Shown piece after piece: positions 9,872-21,419 of a stretch of 64,000 nt of DNA. This DNA comes from Nelumbo lutea. Lineage: Eukaryota > Streptophyta > Magnoliopsida > Proteales > Nelumbonaceae. A model generated the notes under the pieces. The model had not been told where the DNA came from, made no database searches, and saw nothing but the letters and a program-made list of their open reading frames with translations. The translations under genes were made by a program, and so were the position numbers. The stretch's first letter is position 1, and every line of letters starts with the position of its first letter. The stretch lies in NCBI GenBank assembly GCA_022828595.1, contig JAKGHH010000008.1, positions 26,280,378-26,344,377 of the forward strand, written 5' to 3'.

Positions 9872-11207
9872 TGTCAACACAAATTTCATTTTAAATTTAG
9901 AGCACAAAAATTAATGAAGACAAATCAAATAAATTTAATTTTTTTAAATGTAAGAGGGATACAAACTCTTTTTTTTCTTTTTGTAAAGAAAATCCTTTGA
10001 TTCTCTTGTCTTGGACAAAATCTGAAACCATGACTAGAACTTGCAATTATGAGAAGCAAATAATAATTAGCTTTGTGTGAACAAAAATCTCCTCATACTC
10101 AATCAATGATTAGAACGTGAACAAAGCAATATCCTCGCTTGTAAAAGATTTCTTTTTGGATGTGGCAACTTGGTAGTAGCTTCCTTGGCTATAGGAATTT
10201 GACGAATGATGTCCTTTTTATTGTAAAAAATTGACTGAATCCCTTTTGATAACAGGAATTTGAAGTGAAATTCCTTGATTGATGTGGTACGAAGTTGTAG
10301 CAATATCGGTGCTTTGGTAGTTGAAGAGTTAGAGTCTTTATTCTTTCTTCCTTGATCTTGGTGCAACCGCCCCTTCTTCTTCTCTTTTTTTAAAAAAAAA
10401 AAAAAAAAAAGAAACAAGAATATGACAAAAGGCCAAAGAATTGAGGAGACAAAGTATGAGAACCAGAGAGGGAACTCCAAGGAAGGGAGCCGAAGGAAGT
10501 ACTTCTCCTACTCTTTGATTTATAGTATTAAGTGAATCCACCCAATAAATTCAAATTAATTTGAATTTGCATGCTTGCCATTTATTTAGCCATAATTTAA
10601 AGTTGATTGACATGGGACCATTGACATGGAACCCACGAATCTTGATGATTCGGTGATCAATTTGTGATCTCCTTTTAGAGGCAAATTAGCAGAATAGATT
10701 ATATACTTAGATTTGTCTCCCGATTATTTAAAGCCAAGTGCCACTTGGCAAAGGGGTAGGGCCCACATATCGTTTAGCCCATTAACCACCATTATTTCCT
10801 TCCATATTCGATCAATTAAGCCCATATAAAATCATAGTTTCCTTTTAAATAGGATCTACCAAATCATAATTAAAATTTTATCAATTTGTGATTTTCTTTC
10901 AAATTTGATCTCCCATATAAGACTGGTACACTCGGAAATCAATTGATTAAATCACTTCCTTTAATTAGTCTTCCATTAAACCCTACTAGTATCTCTTTAG
11001 GCTAATGGGTCAATACACTGGGTCCCACCTTAAATCTTTCTTAGTGGGCCCAACAACTTCTTCAACAATGTTTCCTTGGGCTAACGGGCAAATAAATTTG
11101 GTGCCATCTTAACTCTTTCTTAGTGGGCCAATAGCTCATTTTTTCATTCAATCACATATTGGGCCTTATTTACTTCCCTTGTTGGGCCAAAAAATTACAT
11201 ATTAACA
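9872..11207 (-). repeat. 3' LTR of the gag-only element
   Basis: It matches 15739-17151 over nearly its full length, e.g. 'gagcacaaaaattaat' (9899/15746), 'gattagaacgtgaacaaagc' (10109/15959), 'cttggcaaaggg' (10744/16698) and 'ttaaaccctactagtatctc' (10976/16921). It begins TGTC and ends 'catattaaca'. On the element's own strand the sequence just before it is 'cttggtgggcatt', a plausible polypurine tract. Confidence 0.85.
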
Positions 11208-11239
11208 AATGCCCACCAAGTTGGTGGTTGTTATTGTAA

Positions 11240-13430
11240 TTGGTTATGCAACAACAGACTTGCAAAGTTTATACTCTTGCAGGATAGGAGTAGAGAATTT
11301 TCTCTCTCCTTTTTTGTACCATCAGTAGTTTATACTCTTGCCGGTGATGAATGGAATTTCTTTTTGTTTTAGTCGTTTATAGATTATACTCGTGCGGACC
11401 AGGAGTAATATATAAATATTTTTTTTATTTGATTTGGCCATTCATAATTTATATTCATGTGGGCCAGGAATGATACAAATAATTTATTTTGTGACTGTAC
11501 CTTTTTAGGTTGCCTGCATACCCTTAGAAGGATCAAGTCATGACGTAGTTCACAAAGTGATTTGTACTTGCGACTTGGGGCTTTGTAGATAGTTTAGGCT
11601 CTTATTAGGAGCACTTAGTTGATAGTTTAGGCTCATGTCCGGGAGCGCATTTTGAATTGATTATTTGGTTGAACAGTTTATACTTATACTTAAGAATTTT
11701 GTAGCAAATTTTGAGTGGTTTTAGAATGATTAGTAGTTTGTACTCATATACTTGGAGTTTTACAAACACCTTATGCTCGTATCCGAGAGAAAATTTTGAG
11801 TAATTTCAAAATGATGAATAGTTTATAATCATACTCTTGGAGTTTTGTAGACAGTTTATGCTCGTATCTAGGAGTAAATTTTGAGTAATTTCAAAATGAC
11901 AAGTAGTTTATGCTCATACTCTTGGAGTTTTGCAAACAATTTATGCTCATATCTATCTGGGAGCATATTTTGAGTAGTTTCAAAATGACAAGTAATTTAT
12001 ACTCATACTCTTGGAGTTTTGCAAACAATTTATGCTCGTACCCAAGAGCAAATTTTGAGTAGTTTCAAAATGACGAGTAGTTTATACTCATACTCTTAGA
12101 GTTTTGCAAACAATTTATGCTCATATCTAGGAGCATATTTTGAGTAGCTTCAAAATGACGAGTAGTTTATACTCATACTCTTGGAGTTTTGTAGACATTT
12201 TATGCTCGTACCCGGAAGCAAATTTTGAGTAGTTTCAAAATGACGAGTAGTTTATACTCATAATCTTAGAGTTTTGCAGACAATTTATGCTCATATCCGG
12301 GAGCATATTGTAAGTAGTTTCAAAATGACAAGTAGTTTATACTCATACTCTTAGAGTTTTGCAGACAGTTTATGCTCGTATCTAGGAGAATATTTTGAGT
12401 AGTTTCAAAATGATGAGTAGTTTATACTCATACTCTTGAAGTTTTGTAGCCAACTTATGCTCGTATTTGGGAGAATAGATAATTTAGGTTCATGGGGAAT
12501 AAAGCAGCTTATACTCATGCCCTAGAATCTTATAGACAATTTAGGCTGATATATGTGGATTTTCTTTTCTCTATTAAATAGTTTAAGCTCATATCTGGGA
12601 GCACTGATATTTTAAGCTCATATCCAAGAGCGCAGATAGTTTAAGCTCATATCAAGGAGCACATTTGAGTTATTTTGAAAGAATGGAAGTTGAATATTTT
12701 ATACTCATACTCAGGAGTCTTGCAGACAGTTTAGGTTCATAGGGTGTAAAATAGGTTATACTCATGCCCTAGAGTGTTATAGACAGTTTAGGCTCGTATC
12801 TGAGAGCAAACTTTGAGTTGTTTTGGAAATTGAATAGTTTATACTCATACTTGGGAGTCTTGTAGACAGTTTATACTCATATCTGGGAGCACATTTGATT
12901 TACTTCTGAAGTTGAATAGTTTATACTCGTACGCAGGAGTCTTGTAGACAATTTATACTCGTACCTAAGAGCATAAATAGTTTAAGCCCATATTTAGGAG
13001 CAAATTTTGAGTGTTCTTTTTTTCTTCTAATAGATAGTTTAGGCTCATATCCAGGAGTGAACTTTGAGTGTTTTTTATTTTTTTCCTAATAAATAGTTTA
13101 GGCTCGTATTTGGAAGCATAGATAGTTTAGGCTCATATCCAAGATCAAACTTTGAGTGTTTTGTTTTTTCCTAATATATGATTTAGGCTCATATCTGGGA
13201 GCATAGATAGTTTAGGCTCATATCTAAAAGCGAACCTTCAATGATCTTTTTTTTTCCTAATAGATAGTTTAGGCTTGTATTTGGGAGCATAGATAGTTTA
13301 GGCTCATATCCAAGAGCGAACTTTGAGTGAGTTTCTTTTTCTAATATATAGTTTAAGCTTGTATTAGGAGCATAGATATTTTAGTTTCATATCCAAGAGC
13401 TAATTTTGATTAATTTGATTCATTTTCTTT
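11240..13430 (-). repeat. Internal tandem array (about 85-bp unit, then shorter units) of the gag-only element
   Basis: The words 'agtttatactcatactcttg' and 'agtttcaaaatgac' recur. 'ttcaaa' anchors at 11804, 11890, 11979, 12064, 12149, 12234, 12319 and 12404 give a period of 85-89 bp. After about 12470 the array breaks into shorter units built on 'agtttaggctcatatccaag' with spacers of varying length. It is entirely non-coding and sits between gag and the 3' LTR, where other elements keep pol or a 3' untranslated region. Confidence 0.85.
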
Positions 13431-13905
13431 TCGTGTAACATGTGATTGTATGTACAACTACACATCTTCTAGAAAAGAATTCCTTTTGTATGTACTCTTA
13501 TAGAGTAATTGGAAGTCGAGGGACTTGTTTCAAAGCTTCATTAGTTACCACTCGCGATGGTTGGATAGCATTATTCTTACCTTGTCATTTCTTTCTTTTG
13601 AGGGGTTTCTATAATCAAACATTCCTTTTAATTTGCTTTGATTGCCCACAAGGTAGAGTGGATTGATGTGTCGCATGACGCTCTCGACGTGTAATGATCG
13701 TTCAATCATCTTTTGAGAGTGACGTGATGAACCGAGTAGAAGGAATTTCCTTAGGACTTAAGACCTGTGCTCGTGCTTGATTTAGTATTAGCCCTATGTA
13801 TGGCAACAAGTAGAAAGGTCACTAGGGATTTGTGTTTGATTTAGTGATGCCCCCATTGTAAGTGCATAGATGACAGGATGGTGAGGGCATTGGAGAGATT
13901 CAAGT
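13431..13905 (-). other. Spacer between gag and the tandem array
   Basis: No recognisable protein on either strand. The minus strand just past the gag stop shows no aspartic-protease motif, which is where protease would be expected. Confidence 0.5.
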
Positions 13906-15342
13906 TCACATGTTGGTGGTTGTTATGTCCTCACTTGGATCTAATTCGATTACTCCTGACTTGGCCAATTGCATTATCTTGTCTTCGATGACAAAACATT
14001 TCTCAATTAGGTGGCTAATTACCCGATGGTAATGACAATAATTCAAATGATCAATTTTTCCTTCCACTTCTAGGCGTTTACTATCAGGAAGCTCTATAAG
14101 CTTTTCGGTTAGAAGGACATCCAACATTTCCAGGACACCTGAGTTAGGTAATGGGTACACCTTCGCTTCTAATTCCTTAAGAGTGAGCTTTGGGCTTTCT
14201 TTCCCTTGCTGAATATTTGATTTCATTTCTTTCTTGCTTTTTTTCTTCCCAAAAACCTTGAAAGGAGCTATTAATGTTGCTAGAACTTGCATAGACCTAG
14301 ACAATTTTGTCTCATTTTCACCACCTTTCCTTTCCTTTCCTTTTTCCTTTTGGAAATCATCCAGGTGATGTTCTCCAAAGGTAGTCGATATAAGTTTCAT
14401 ATCATGAGTGCGAGTGGCCAATTCCTAAAATGTTCAGGGTTTTATTTCATTAAGGATGTAATGTAAACCCCAACGTATGCCTTGAGTACAAGTATCAATG
14501 GTTGAAGCTTTTGAGAGCTTGTCTCAACAATTAAGGTAGAGATTTTTTCACCTGTCGATGTAATTAACAACTAGTTCATCCTTCTTTTGTTTTGTGATGG
14601 TGAGTTTATACATGCTTATAGTATGCCTAGTACTATAGAAATGATCCAAGAACTCTCTTTCTAATTGGTTCCAACCATCGATTGACCCAGAAAAGAAGTC
14701 AGTGTACATACCAAACACGTTCCCTCATAGGGATCACACAAACTATTTTACCATCAACTCATCATAGGTCCTGGCATTGTTGCATTTCTCCATGAAGTGT
14801 GTAATGTGTTGCCTAGGGTTACCTTTCTCGTCGTATTGTTGAAACTTTGGGGGTTGGTACCCTAATGGCATAGAAATTATTGACTTAGTATACATTGAGG
14901 ATGACTGTGGAACACCCCCATACTGAGCACACATCGTGTTAGCTATCATGTTTTGGAGTTGTTGTACTAAGAGGGAGGCAACCGAAGCATGTTGGGCATC
15001 TCGTATGTCAGTATGTTCCGGCAACTTCTCTCGGGGAGGTCTACTTGCGGGGTGAACCTTGGTGGGTTTGAAGGCCCCTGGCTGGATGTCGTTGTTTTGT
15101 TCCATTCGGTTCATCAAAGAAGCAATTTTAAGGTCCTTCTCTTCCACTGTCTTTATTAGCTTGGTGATGGCCGCAACCATCTCAATGAGTTGTTCTTCCA
15201 CTATAGTAGCTCCCACCATCATAACGGGTGCTACCAAAGTGTAGGAGTGAGTCTCCATGTAATCAGGCCCTCCGGTCTTAGGAGAGTTGGGATGGGAGCC
15301 AGACCTTGAGCTGGTACTCGATTCTCTGTCTGACATGGGCAT
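13906..15342 (-). pseudogene. Retrotransposon gag protein (Ty3/Gypsy type), broken
   Basis: The start region (15342 leftward) reads 'MPMSDRESSTSSRSGSHP', then a helical segment and 'GYQPPKFQQYDEKGNPRQH' followed by 'ITHFMEKCNNA', the classic opening of the plant Gypsy gag domain. The 199-residue frame stops at 14743. The domain continues in broken frames through 14740-14430 ('FSGSIDGW', 'EREFLDHFYSTRH'-like). An open 171-residue frame (14421-13906) then carries the gag C-terminal region, ending with 'CHYHRVISHLIEKCFV', a CxxH...H...C knuckle-like motif that usually precedes protease. Here only stop and non-coding sequence follow. Gag builds the virus-like particle; this copy is interrupted and not functional. 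Confidence 0.85.
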
Positions 15343-15738
15343 TCCTCTACTTCGATGCTCAGTGGATTTGTTATGACGAACATTTCCGTCGAGGCTACCC
15401 CCCTCATATTAGCGTTCTTTGTCGTTGGCAACCTTGAAGGTCCCTCTTGGCATTTTGAACTTTTGAAGGGACCCCTTGAGTTCCATAAAAGGCAAGAGAT
15501 GCAATCAGATGTGAATCCCCGGACCTTGTCATAAAGCGGGTGGTTGGCCTCTCATAGTTGGAGGCTAAAAATACACTTGATCCAAATGAGCTTGAGCTAT
15601 ATGTGACGTTTTTCTTTTTTCCGACAACACTTGAAATATCTTTAGAGCCATGTGTCCAAACCGTTTGCAAAAACAAAGTTGATGTGCTGATTTGAGAGAT
15701 GAGAGGAAAGAGATGTCCCACTGGGCGTGCCAGAAATT
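15343..15738 (-). promoter_or_regulatory. 5' leader and primer-binding-like site of the gag-only element
   Basis: Directly inside the right-hand LTR, the minus strand reads 'TGGCACGCCCAGTGGGAC' (15733 down to 15716). TGG at the inner LTR edge and GC-rich composition are typical of a tRNA primer-binding site; I did not match it to a specific tRNA. The remaining leader to the gag start has short open frames but no domain. Confidence 0.6.
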
Positions 15739-17151
15739 TGTCTTGGAGCACAAAAATTAATCAAGACAAATCAAAGAAATTTAATTTTTTTTACAATGTA
15801 AGTGGGATACAAATTCTTTTTTTTTTTCATTTTTCATAGAAAACCCTCTGATTCTCTTGTCTTGGACAAAATCCAAAACCGCGACTAGAACTTGCAATTA
15901 TGAGAAGCAACTAACAATCAACCTTGTGTGAACAAAAATTTCCTCGCACTCAATCGATGATTAGAACGTGAACAAAGCAATATCCTCACTTATAGAAGAT
16001 TTCTTGTGGCAACTTGGTGGCAACTTCCTTGGCTACAAGAATTTAACGAATGATGTCTTTTTTATTGCAGAAAATTGAAGAATTCTTTTTGGTAACAGGA
16101 ATTTGAATATCAAAATTCCCCCGGTTGATGTGGTACAAAATTGTAGGAATATCGGTGCTTCGGTAGTTGAAGAGTAGGAGACTTTTTCTTTCTTCCTTGA
16201 TCTTAGTGCAACCATCCCTTCTTCTCTTTTTTTTTAGAAAAAAAGAAACAAAAATATGGCAAAAGACGGAAGAATTGAGGAGAAGAAGTATGAGAACCAG
16301 AGGGGGGAGCTCCAAGGAAGAGAGCCGAAGGAAGACTTCTCCTAAAAAAAGAAACAAAAATATGGCAAAAGGCAGAAGAATTGAGGAGACGAAGTATGAG
16401 AACCAGAGGGGGGAGTTCCAAGGGAGAGAGCCGAAGGAAGACTTCTCCTTCTACTCTTTGATTTATAATGTTAAGTGAATCCACTCAATAAATTCAAATT
16501 AATTTGAATTTCCATACTTGTCATTTATTTGGCCATAATTTAAGGTTGATTGACATGGGACCCCATAATTTAAGGTTGATTGACATGGGACCCACGAATC
16601 TTGATGATTGATCAATTTGTAATCCCCATTTAGAGGCAAATTAGGAAAATGGGCTAGATACTTAGATTTGCCTCCCAATTATTTAAAACCAAATGCCACT
16701 TGGCAAAGGGATAGGGCCAACAAATCATTCAGCCCATTACTCACCATTATTTCCTTCCATATTCGATCAATTAAGCCCATATAAAATCCTAGTTTCCTTT
16801 TAATTGGATCTACCAAATCATAATTAAAATTTTATCAATTTGTGATTTTCTTTCCAATTTGAAATGACTGGTACACTCGAAAATCAAGTGATTAAATCAT
16901 TTCCTTTAATTATCTTTCCATTAAACCCTACTAGTATCTCTTTAGGCTAATGGGCCAATACACTGGGTCCCACCTTAACTCTTTCTTAGTGGGCACAGCA
17001 ACTTCTTCTACAATGTTTACTTGGGCTAACGAACCAATAAATTGGGTGCCATTTTAACTCTTTCTTAGTGGGTCAATAGTTTCTTTTTCATTCAATCACA
17101 TATTGCGCCCTATTTACTTCACTTTTTGGGCCAAAAATTAACATATTAAAA
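15739..17151 (-). repeat. 5' LTR of the gag-only element
   Basis: Partner of 9872-11207. It contains a local duplication near 16240-16450: 'aagaaacaaaaatatggcaa' and the following 'gaattgaggag', 'gaaccagaggggggag' words occur twice, about 105 bp apart, but once in the other LTR. A second, shorter duplication ('cataatttaaggttgattga') lies at 16534 and 16565. The LTRs have therefore diverged by indels as well as substitutions. Confidence 0.85.
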
Positions 17152-17156
17152 CCAAC

Positions 17157-17440
17157 GTTGCGACGGGTTCCGGTAAGAAGAGCACGAAGGGACACCGAAG
17201 AAGAGAGTTCAGACAGTGCAAGTGCCAATGGCGAGAGGCGGAAATCCCTGCATTGTGCCACCGACAAGACACCGCAGTGGGGGACCGGGCCCATGGGTCC
17301 GAAGACGCTTTGCAACGCAAGCGGTGTCCGGTACAAGTCAGGGAGATTGGTTCCACAGTACCGGCCGACAGCAAGCCTGACATTTGTTCTCACGAAACAC
17401 TCCAATTCCTTCACACCAACCCAATTTTTTACGCATCTAG
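17157..17440 (+). pseudogene. GATA transcription factor pseudogene, zinc-finger part
   Basis: Reading from 17158 gives '[15 protein letters not shown]', a Ser-rich linker, then '[10 protein letters not shown]' and '[12 protein letters not shown]', '[15 protein letters not shown]' and '[10 protein letters not shown]'. This is the single C-x2-C-x18-C-x2-C GATA finger plus the basic tail of plant class-I GATA factors. Two of four zinc ligands are gone: the first Cys is Ser ('KSLHC') and the fourth is Ser ('CNASG'). The usual Arg after 'TPQW' is Gly. After 'KHSNS' homology ends at 17411. It is the downstream half of the gene at 9588, separated by the LTR element, and its frame is offset by one base from that half. 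Confidence 0.85.
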
Positions 17441-18029
17441 CGGTGAGGATTATTTAATCCATCACCACGCTGGGCCCGATTTCTGATAGCTAATCTGATT
17501 GATCAGTAGGGTTTAGTAGATTCACTCGTGCAGAACTCAATTCAGCTCGATAGCTTAGCAGACATAATTCTCCGGAGAATTTCCGTAATTTTCTGATTAT
17601 CTTGTTGTAAGAGATCTGATTTTGGTCTAACTTTGAAACTTCGTAGGTTATAAATTCTCTGTCGCAGAATTACCGAGCAAAAGAAAATAGGGGAAGAAGC
17701 ATAAGGTGGATATGGTACTGAACTCAAATGTTTCTATTCCTTTTTTTTTCCTTGTCAATTTTTTTCGCTTTCCATTTCGGCTGAATTGGGCAAATTCTGG
17801 AAGCAAATATTCCCATTTTGGAGAAATATTTGTTTTGTTTGCACTCTCGTTTTAGCGTTTTAAAGCTTCCTAGGGAAGAAAATATGTTGTGCAGTTTGCA
17901 CTCTCTTGTGCTAGTTCTATTGTGATAATTGATAAGGCCCCCCAGAAGAACGTCCACCCTTTACTGAAATCTCAGGTTTGGCTACTCGAAACCAGGTTTG
18001 ATTGGTTGGACCATTAGAATTTCAATTAT
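17441..18029. other. Unassigned spacer between GATA fragment and right inverted arm
   Basis: No reading frame with a known domain. 'gcactctcgttttagcg' (17839) and 'gcactctcttgtgctag' (17897) are loosely repeated. The composition is less AT-rich than the surroundings, as expected of captured genic DNA. Confidence 0.4.
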
Positions 18030-18262
18030 CATGTCATCGGAGACAACTGATAAACAAGAAGCATATGGCGGCTATGGCCGAGAGGAAAGGAAAACAGAAG
18101 AAAGCAAGAAGAAGAAAGGGGAGGAGAGAAAGGGGAAGGGGAAGGGGAAGAAGAGAGATCAGGGGAGAGAGAGAGAAATGTAAAGGAATTTGAGGTAGAA
18201 GGGATTACCACTGCTGTTGTTCGTGTATTGTGAGGTCCGAGAAAATGAATAGTGTTTTTCTC
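18030..18262 (-). repeat. Right arm of the inverted repeat around the GATA pseudogene
   Basis: Its minus strand reads 'ggtaatcccttctacctcaa' followed by a CT-rich leader, matching 9250-9425. 'gtttttctctcaatttgtcc' at 18253 pairs with 'ggacaattggagaaaaac' at 9218. The highly charged plus-strand frames here are artefacts of the GA-rich tract. Confidence 0.6.
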
Positions 18263-18590
18263 TCAATTTGTCCGTGGTTATAAGTTACAAAAGCAGAAAA
18301 TGAGTTTTAGCTACAGAAAACTTATCCGTGGCAAAAAGGTGAGCTTTAACTACAGATAATTTGTCTGTGGTTAAAAGTTATTCGGTCCATCGTTAAAAGA
18401 TGTTTATAGCCACGGTTATAATGTATCCGTGGCTATAAGTTACAAAAGCAAAAGTTGAGATTTAGCGACAGACACTTTGCCCGTGGTTAAAAGTTATTAC
18501 GTCTGTGGCTAAAAGATATTTATAGCCACGGTTATAAATGTATCTATGGTATAAGTTACAAAAGTAGAAATTGAGCTTTAGCTACGGTAT
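18263..18590. repeat. Subterminal-type repeat cluster with 'taagttacaaaagc' units
   Basis: 'ccgtgg(t/c)tataagttac' with trailing 'aaaagcagaaa' words occurs at about 18271, 18429 and 18546, with inverted 'tagccacggttataa' words between. Alternating direct and inverted 'CCGTGGC' words are common at the ends of plant DNA transposons. A smaller relative lies at 34440-34620. Ends not determined. Confidence 0.5.
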
Positions 18591-19788
18591 TAATTACTTT
18601 TTTAAAGTAAATTAAGAATTAAGAATTTATTAAAGTAAATGAATATAATTAAAATTATTAGCTCATTACTATTGCATAACAATAATAATTAACGATTTCT
18701 ATTTAATAATAATTAAACTATAAAATAAATTATTAATAATTTCATAAGTATATAAATAAAAAAATAATTTCTAAAACAGAAATAAATAGTATTAATTATT
18801 ATTTGATTAATTAAAACTAATCATCAAAAATTAATTTAATTATTTAAGTAAATTAATAATTAATATAAAATAATAAACTAAATATGAAAACTACTAATAG
18901 TAAATTAATTAATTACCTATTTATGAAAATAATATTGACAACTAAACTAAATTATTTAAATTCATAAATAAATTAATAGTATAGATAAATAATTATTAAT
19001 TATTATTGTATTAATTAAATAATAACTAATAATTTATTTAATAAATTATTTTAACAACTTTATCAATTTTTTGCTTCAAAGTGTAATTTTTAACTTTTTT
19101 TTATTTGTGAAATATGAAAAACTAAAATAAAATATAAATAACAACATTATTTATTCTATATATAATAAAACATATAACACTAACCAATGCATAGAAATTG
19201 AACGAGACTAGCTAGTCAGATTAGTGTTAAACCATGACCCAACCCTTAACCAATTTGATCATACACCTAACCCTATTTACTCCAAGAAAAAGCCAAATCC
19301 ATCCACCAAACTGGTATAACCCAAAATCTAATGAATTGGTGTTGGGTAATTTTTTTGCTACCTATGTGTTTTAAAGTATTGAAAGCACCTTACCCTGCTA
19401 TTTTTGCTATAAAACAAGGGTGATCAATTTAGTGAGTTGGAAAATTTCACTCTTTGACCTAGATTTTGTGTTTAAGCCCTGGCCGAGGCTTGGGCCCTCA
19501 TTAGAGCCCTAAATTTTAGGGTTGGGCATAGGCCAAATACTTTAAACCCGTCATGGGTTTAACTTGACCCACAAGCAATGAAAGCTAGGGGTACTCAAAT
19601 TTGGTTACCGAAATGAAAAACAAATTGAACCAAACTAAATAAGCAAACTTAGTTTGATTTATTTGATTCTTGGTTTGATGGTGGCTTAGTTGGTTAAATC
19701 TCTAGTCATTGTAGCTAAGACCTAGGATCAAAATTCAATTGCCACTAGGGTTGGGGGATATGGTACCTCCTGTTGTATAGGCCCTCAA

Positions 19789-19828
<40 letters not shown>

Positions 19829-20100
19829 ATTATCAAATTAAGTAATAATGTTTGGTATTGTTATATATTTTATAGTTTAGTATTAATCAATAATTATTGA
19901 TTATTAATATACTATTAATTAATTAATATCAATAAATAGCATTGGTATGGTACCATTAATAAATAGTTGCTTAGCCATTTATAAATATTTTATTATTTAT
20001 TAATAAATATTAAGAAGTAAGCAATAAAAATACGTGACCGGCCGATTCATATATGAACTAGCCGAACCGTAACTCAATTTGGTCATACCCCTAAATAAAA
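18591..20100. other. AT-rich intergenic DNA with (AT)n microsatellite
   Basis: Almost pure A/T to about 19150, then anonymous sequence, with an (AT)n tract at 19791-19826. I see no gene or clear transposon ends. Confidence 0.5.
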
Positions 20101-20400
20101 ACCCAAAAACTGCCAAAAAGTCCAAATTAATTTCAAAATCTCTAACCTTCCCTCTCCCTCCCTCTTTCAACATTAGGGCATTTGCATGATCTGATCAAAG
20201 AACCACCCTCCTTCTTTCAATGGCCGAAGAACCATCCTACGGTGAGATAAGTCACCACCAATCATCAGTAATCTCTCTCCTCTATTCTTTCCATCGTGCC
20301 TCCCTCCCCGTCAGCCCCTCTTCGTCCTCCTCTACTGCCAAATTGAGTATCAAGCAACTCTTTCTTCTCTATTTTGCGTTGATGGCTTTTTAATCTAGCT
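20101..20400 (+). other. Possible 5' gene fragment (57-codon frame with strong donor site)
   Basis: A CT-rich stretch (20146-20165 and 20207-20219) precedes an ATG at 20220 that opens 57 codons (20220-20393, 'MAEEPSYGEISHHQ' start, Ser-rich middle). A good splice donor, 'gtgagataag', lies inside at 20241. This could be the leader and first exon of a gene whose remainder is missing. I recognise no domain and would not call it a gene on this evidence. Confidence 0.25.
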
Positions 20401-21400
20401 AAGCTTTTCTTTGCTCCTGTTGATAGTGTCTTAATTACTATTAATAGGCAAGGTCATTTGGTTATAGCAATTGTGTCATCTAACATAGTCAAAGGTGGGG
20501 AAAGGAGTAGAATTGGCATGGATTAAGGTATCAATTCGATACTCCCGATACGGGGCATATCGTATCCATATCCATGATCAAGGATATAGGATACGCTATG
20601 ATTGGATACTATCCTAGAGTCATGTTTATTGATATGAAACGCCTCTATATCAGGCAGTATCACACCATATCAATGGATACGATTCAATACACACCAATAT
20701 GGAAGTGTATTTGTGTCAAGTTTGAAAATTTGTGCATTGATCAATACTTTTGGATTGTCTTTCATCTTTAATAAAAGTTGAAAATAATATTATGAAAACT
20801 AAAATAAAAAATTTAAGATTTAACTTTTCAAAAAATTTAATAAAAATAATATATTTTATCTACCTTAGATGATTTCTATATTTTATTTTACACATAATAA
20901 TATGTTAAAATGAAAACATAGTTATTATTTGAAAAAATAGAGTTATTATATAAAAATACTAAATAAATAAAATTTCCCAACAAAATTAATGGAAAACAGA
21001 AAATTATAATTATAAAAATTGAAACAAATCATTAAAGATTTAATTTTCTCAAAAAAATAATAAAACTGAAAATTAAATATAATTTATTTTATCTACCTTA
21101 AATGGTTTATTTGTTTTATTTTACAACTATGTGTATAATAAAAGCATTATATGTTAGAAATGAAAACATATTTATTATTTAAAAATAATTATTATTTAAA
21201 TAAAATACTAAATTAATAAATATTCCCATAAATTAATAAAATTTGAAAATTATAATTATAAAATTGAAAGAGTGATATTTATTGTACAATGTTTGAATGT
21301 TCTAGAGTCCCAGTATTGTTTATTGTAATATTTCTCCTCATATAACCTATTGAAATATGCATTTCTCATGTGTTTATATTTTATATAAACAACTAATCAC
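20401..21400. other. AT-rich DNA with a GATAC/TATCG-rich repeat
   Basis: 20520-20720 carries 'gatacggggcatatcgtatc'-type words matching the repeat at 4470-4640. The rest (20770-21400) is A/T-rich with internal near-duplication: 'tttatctaccttagatg' at 20858 and 'tttatctaccttaaatg' at 21088, about 230 bp apart. No gene. Confidence 0.45.
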
Positions 21401-21419
21401 ACCAAATTTCAGCCATAAA

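Larger units (their letters stand above)
9872..17151 (-). mobile_element. Gag-only Ty3/Gypsy-type LTR retrotransposon (TR-GAG-like) with internal 85-bp array
   Basis: The element is 7280 bp, on the minus strand. LTRs lie at 9872-11207 and 15739-17151, flanked by ctaac (9867-9871) and ccaac (17152-17156), a 5-bp target-site duplication with one change. From its 5' end (right) it has an LTR, a primer-binding-like site, a gag gene (15342-13906), a short spacer, a tandem array (13430-11240) and the 3' LTR. I find no protease, reverse transcriptase, RNase H or integrase, so it would depend on helper proteins. Several stops in gag and LTR divergence show it is not recent. It disrupts a GATA-factor pseudogene. 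Confidence 0.85.

Noticed and set aside
11804..12470. Regularly spaced repeats that could suggest a CRISPR array
   Set aside because: The whole 85-bp unit repeats, including the would-be spacers, the DNA is plant nuclear, and the array lies inside an LTR element.
17088..17414. Minus-strand frames across the GATA fragment
   Set aside because: The plus strand carries the recognisable GATA finger; the antisense frames have no domain.
17998..18193. Highly charged Lys/Glu/Arg plus-strand frames
   Set aside because: They translate the GA-rich complement of a CT-rich leader tract; no plausible start context or family.
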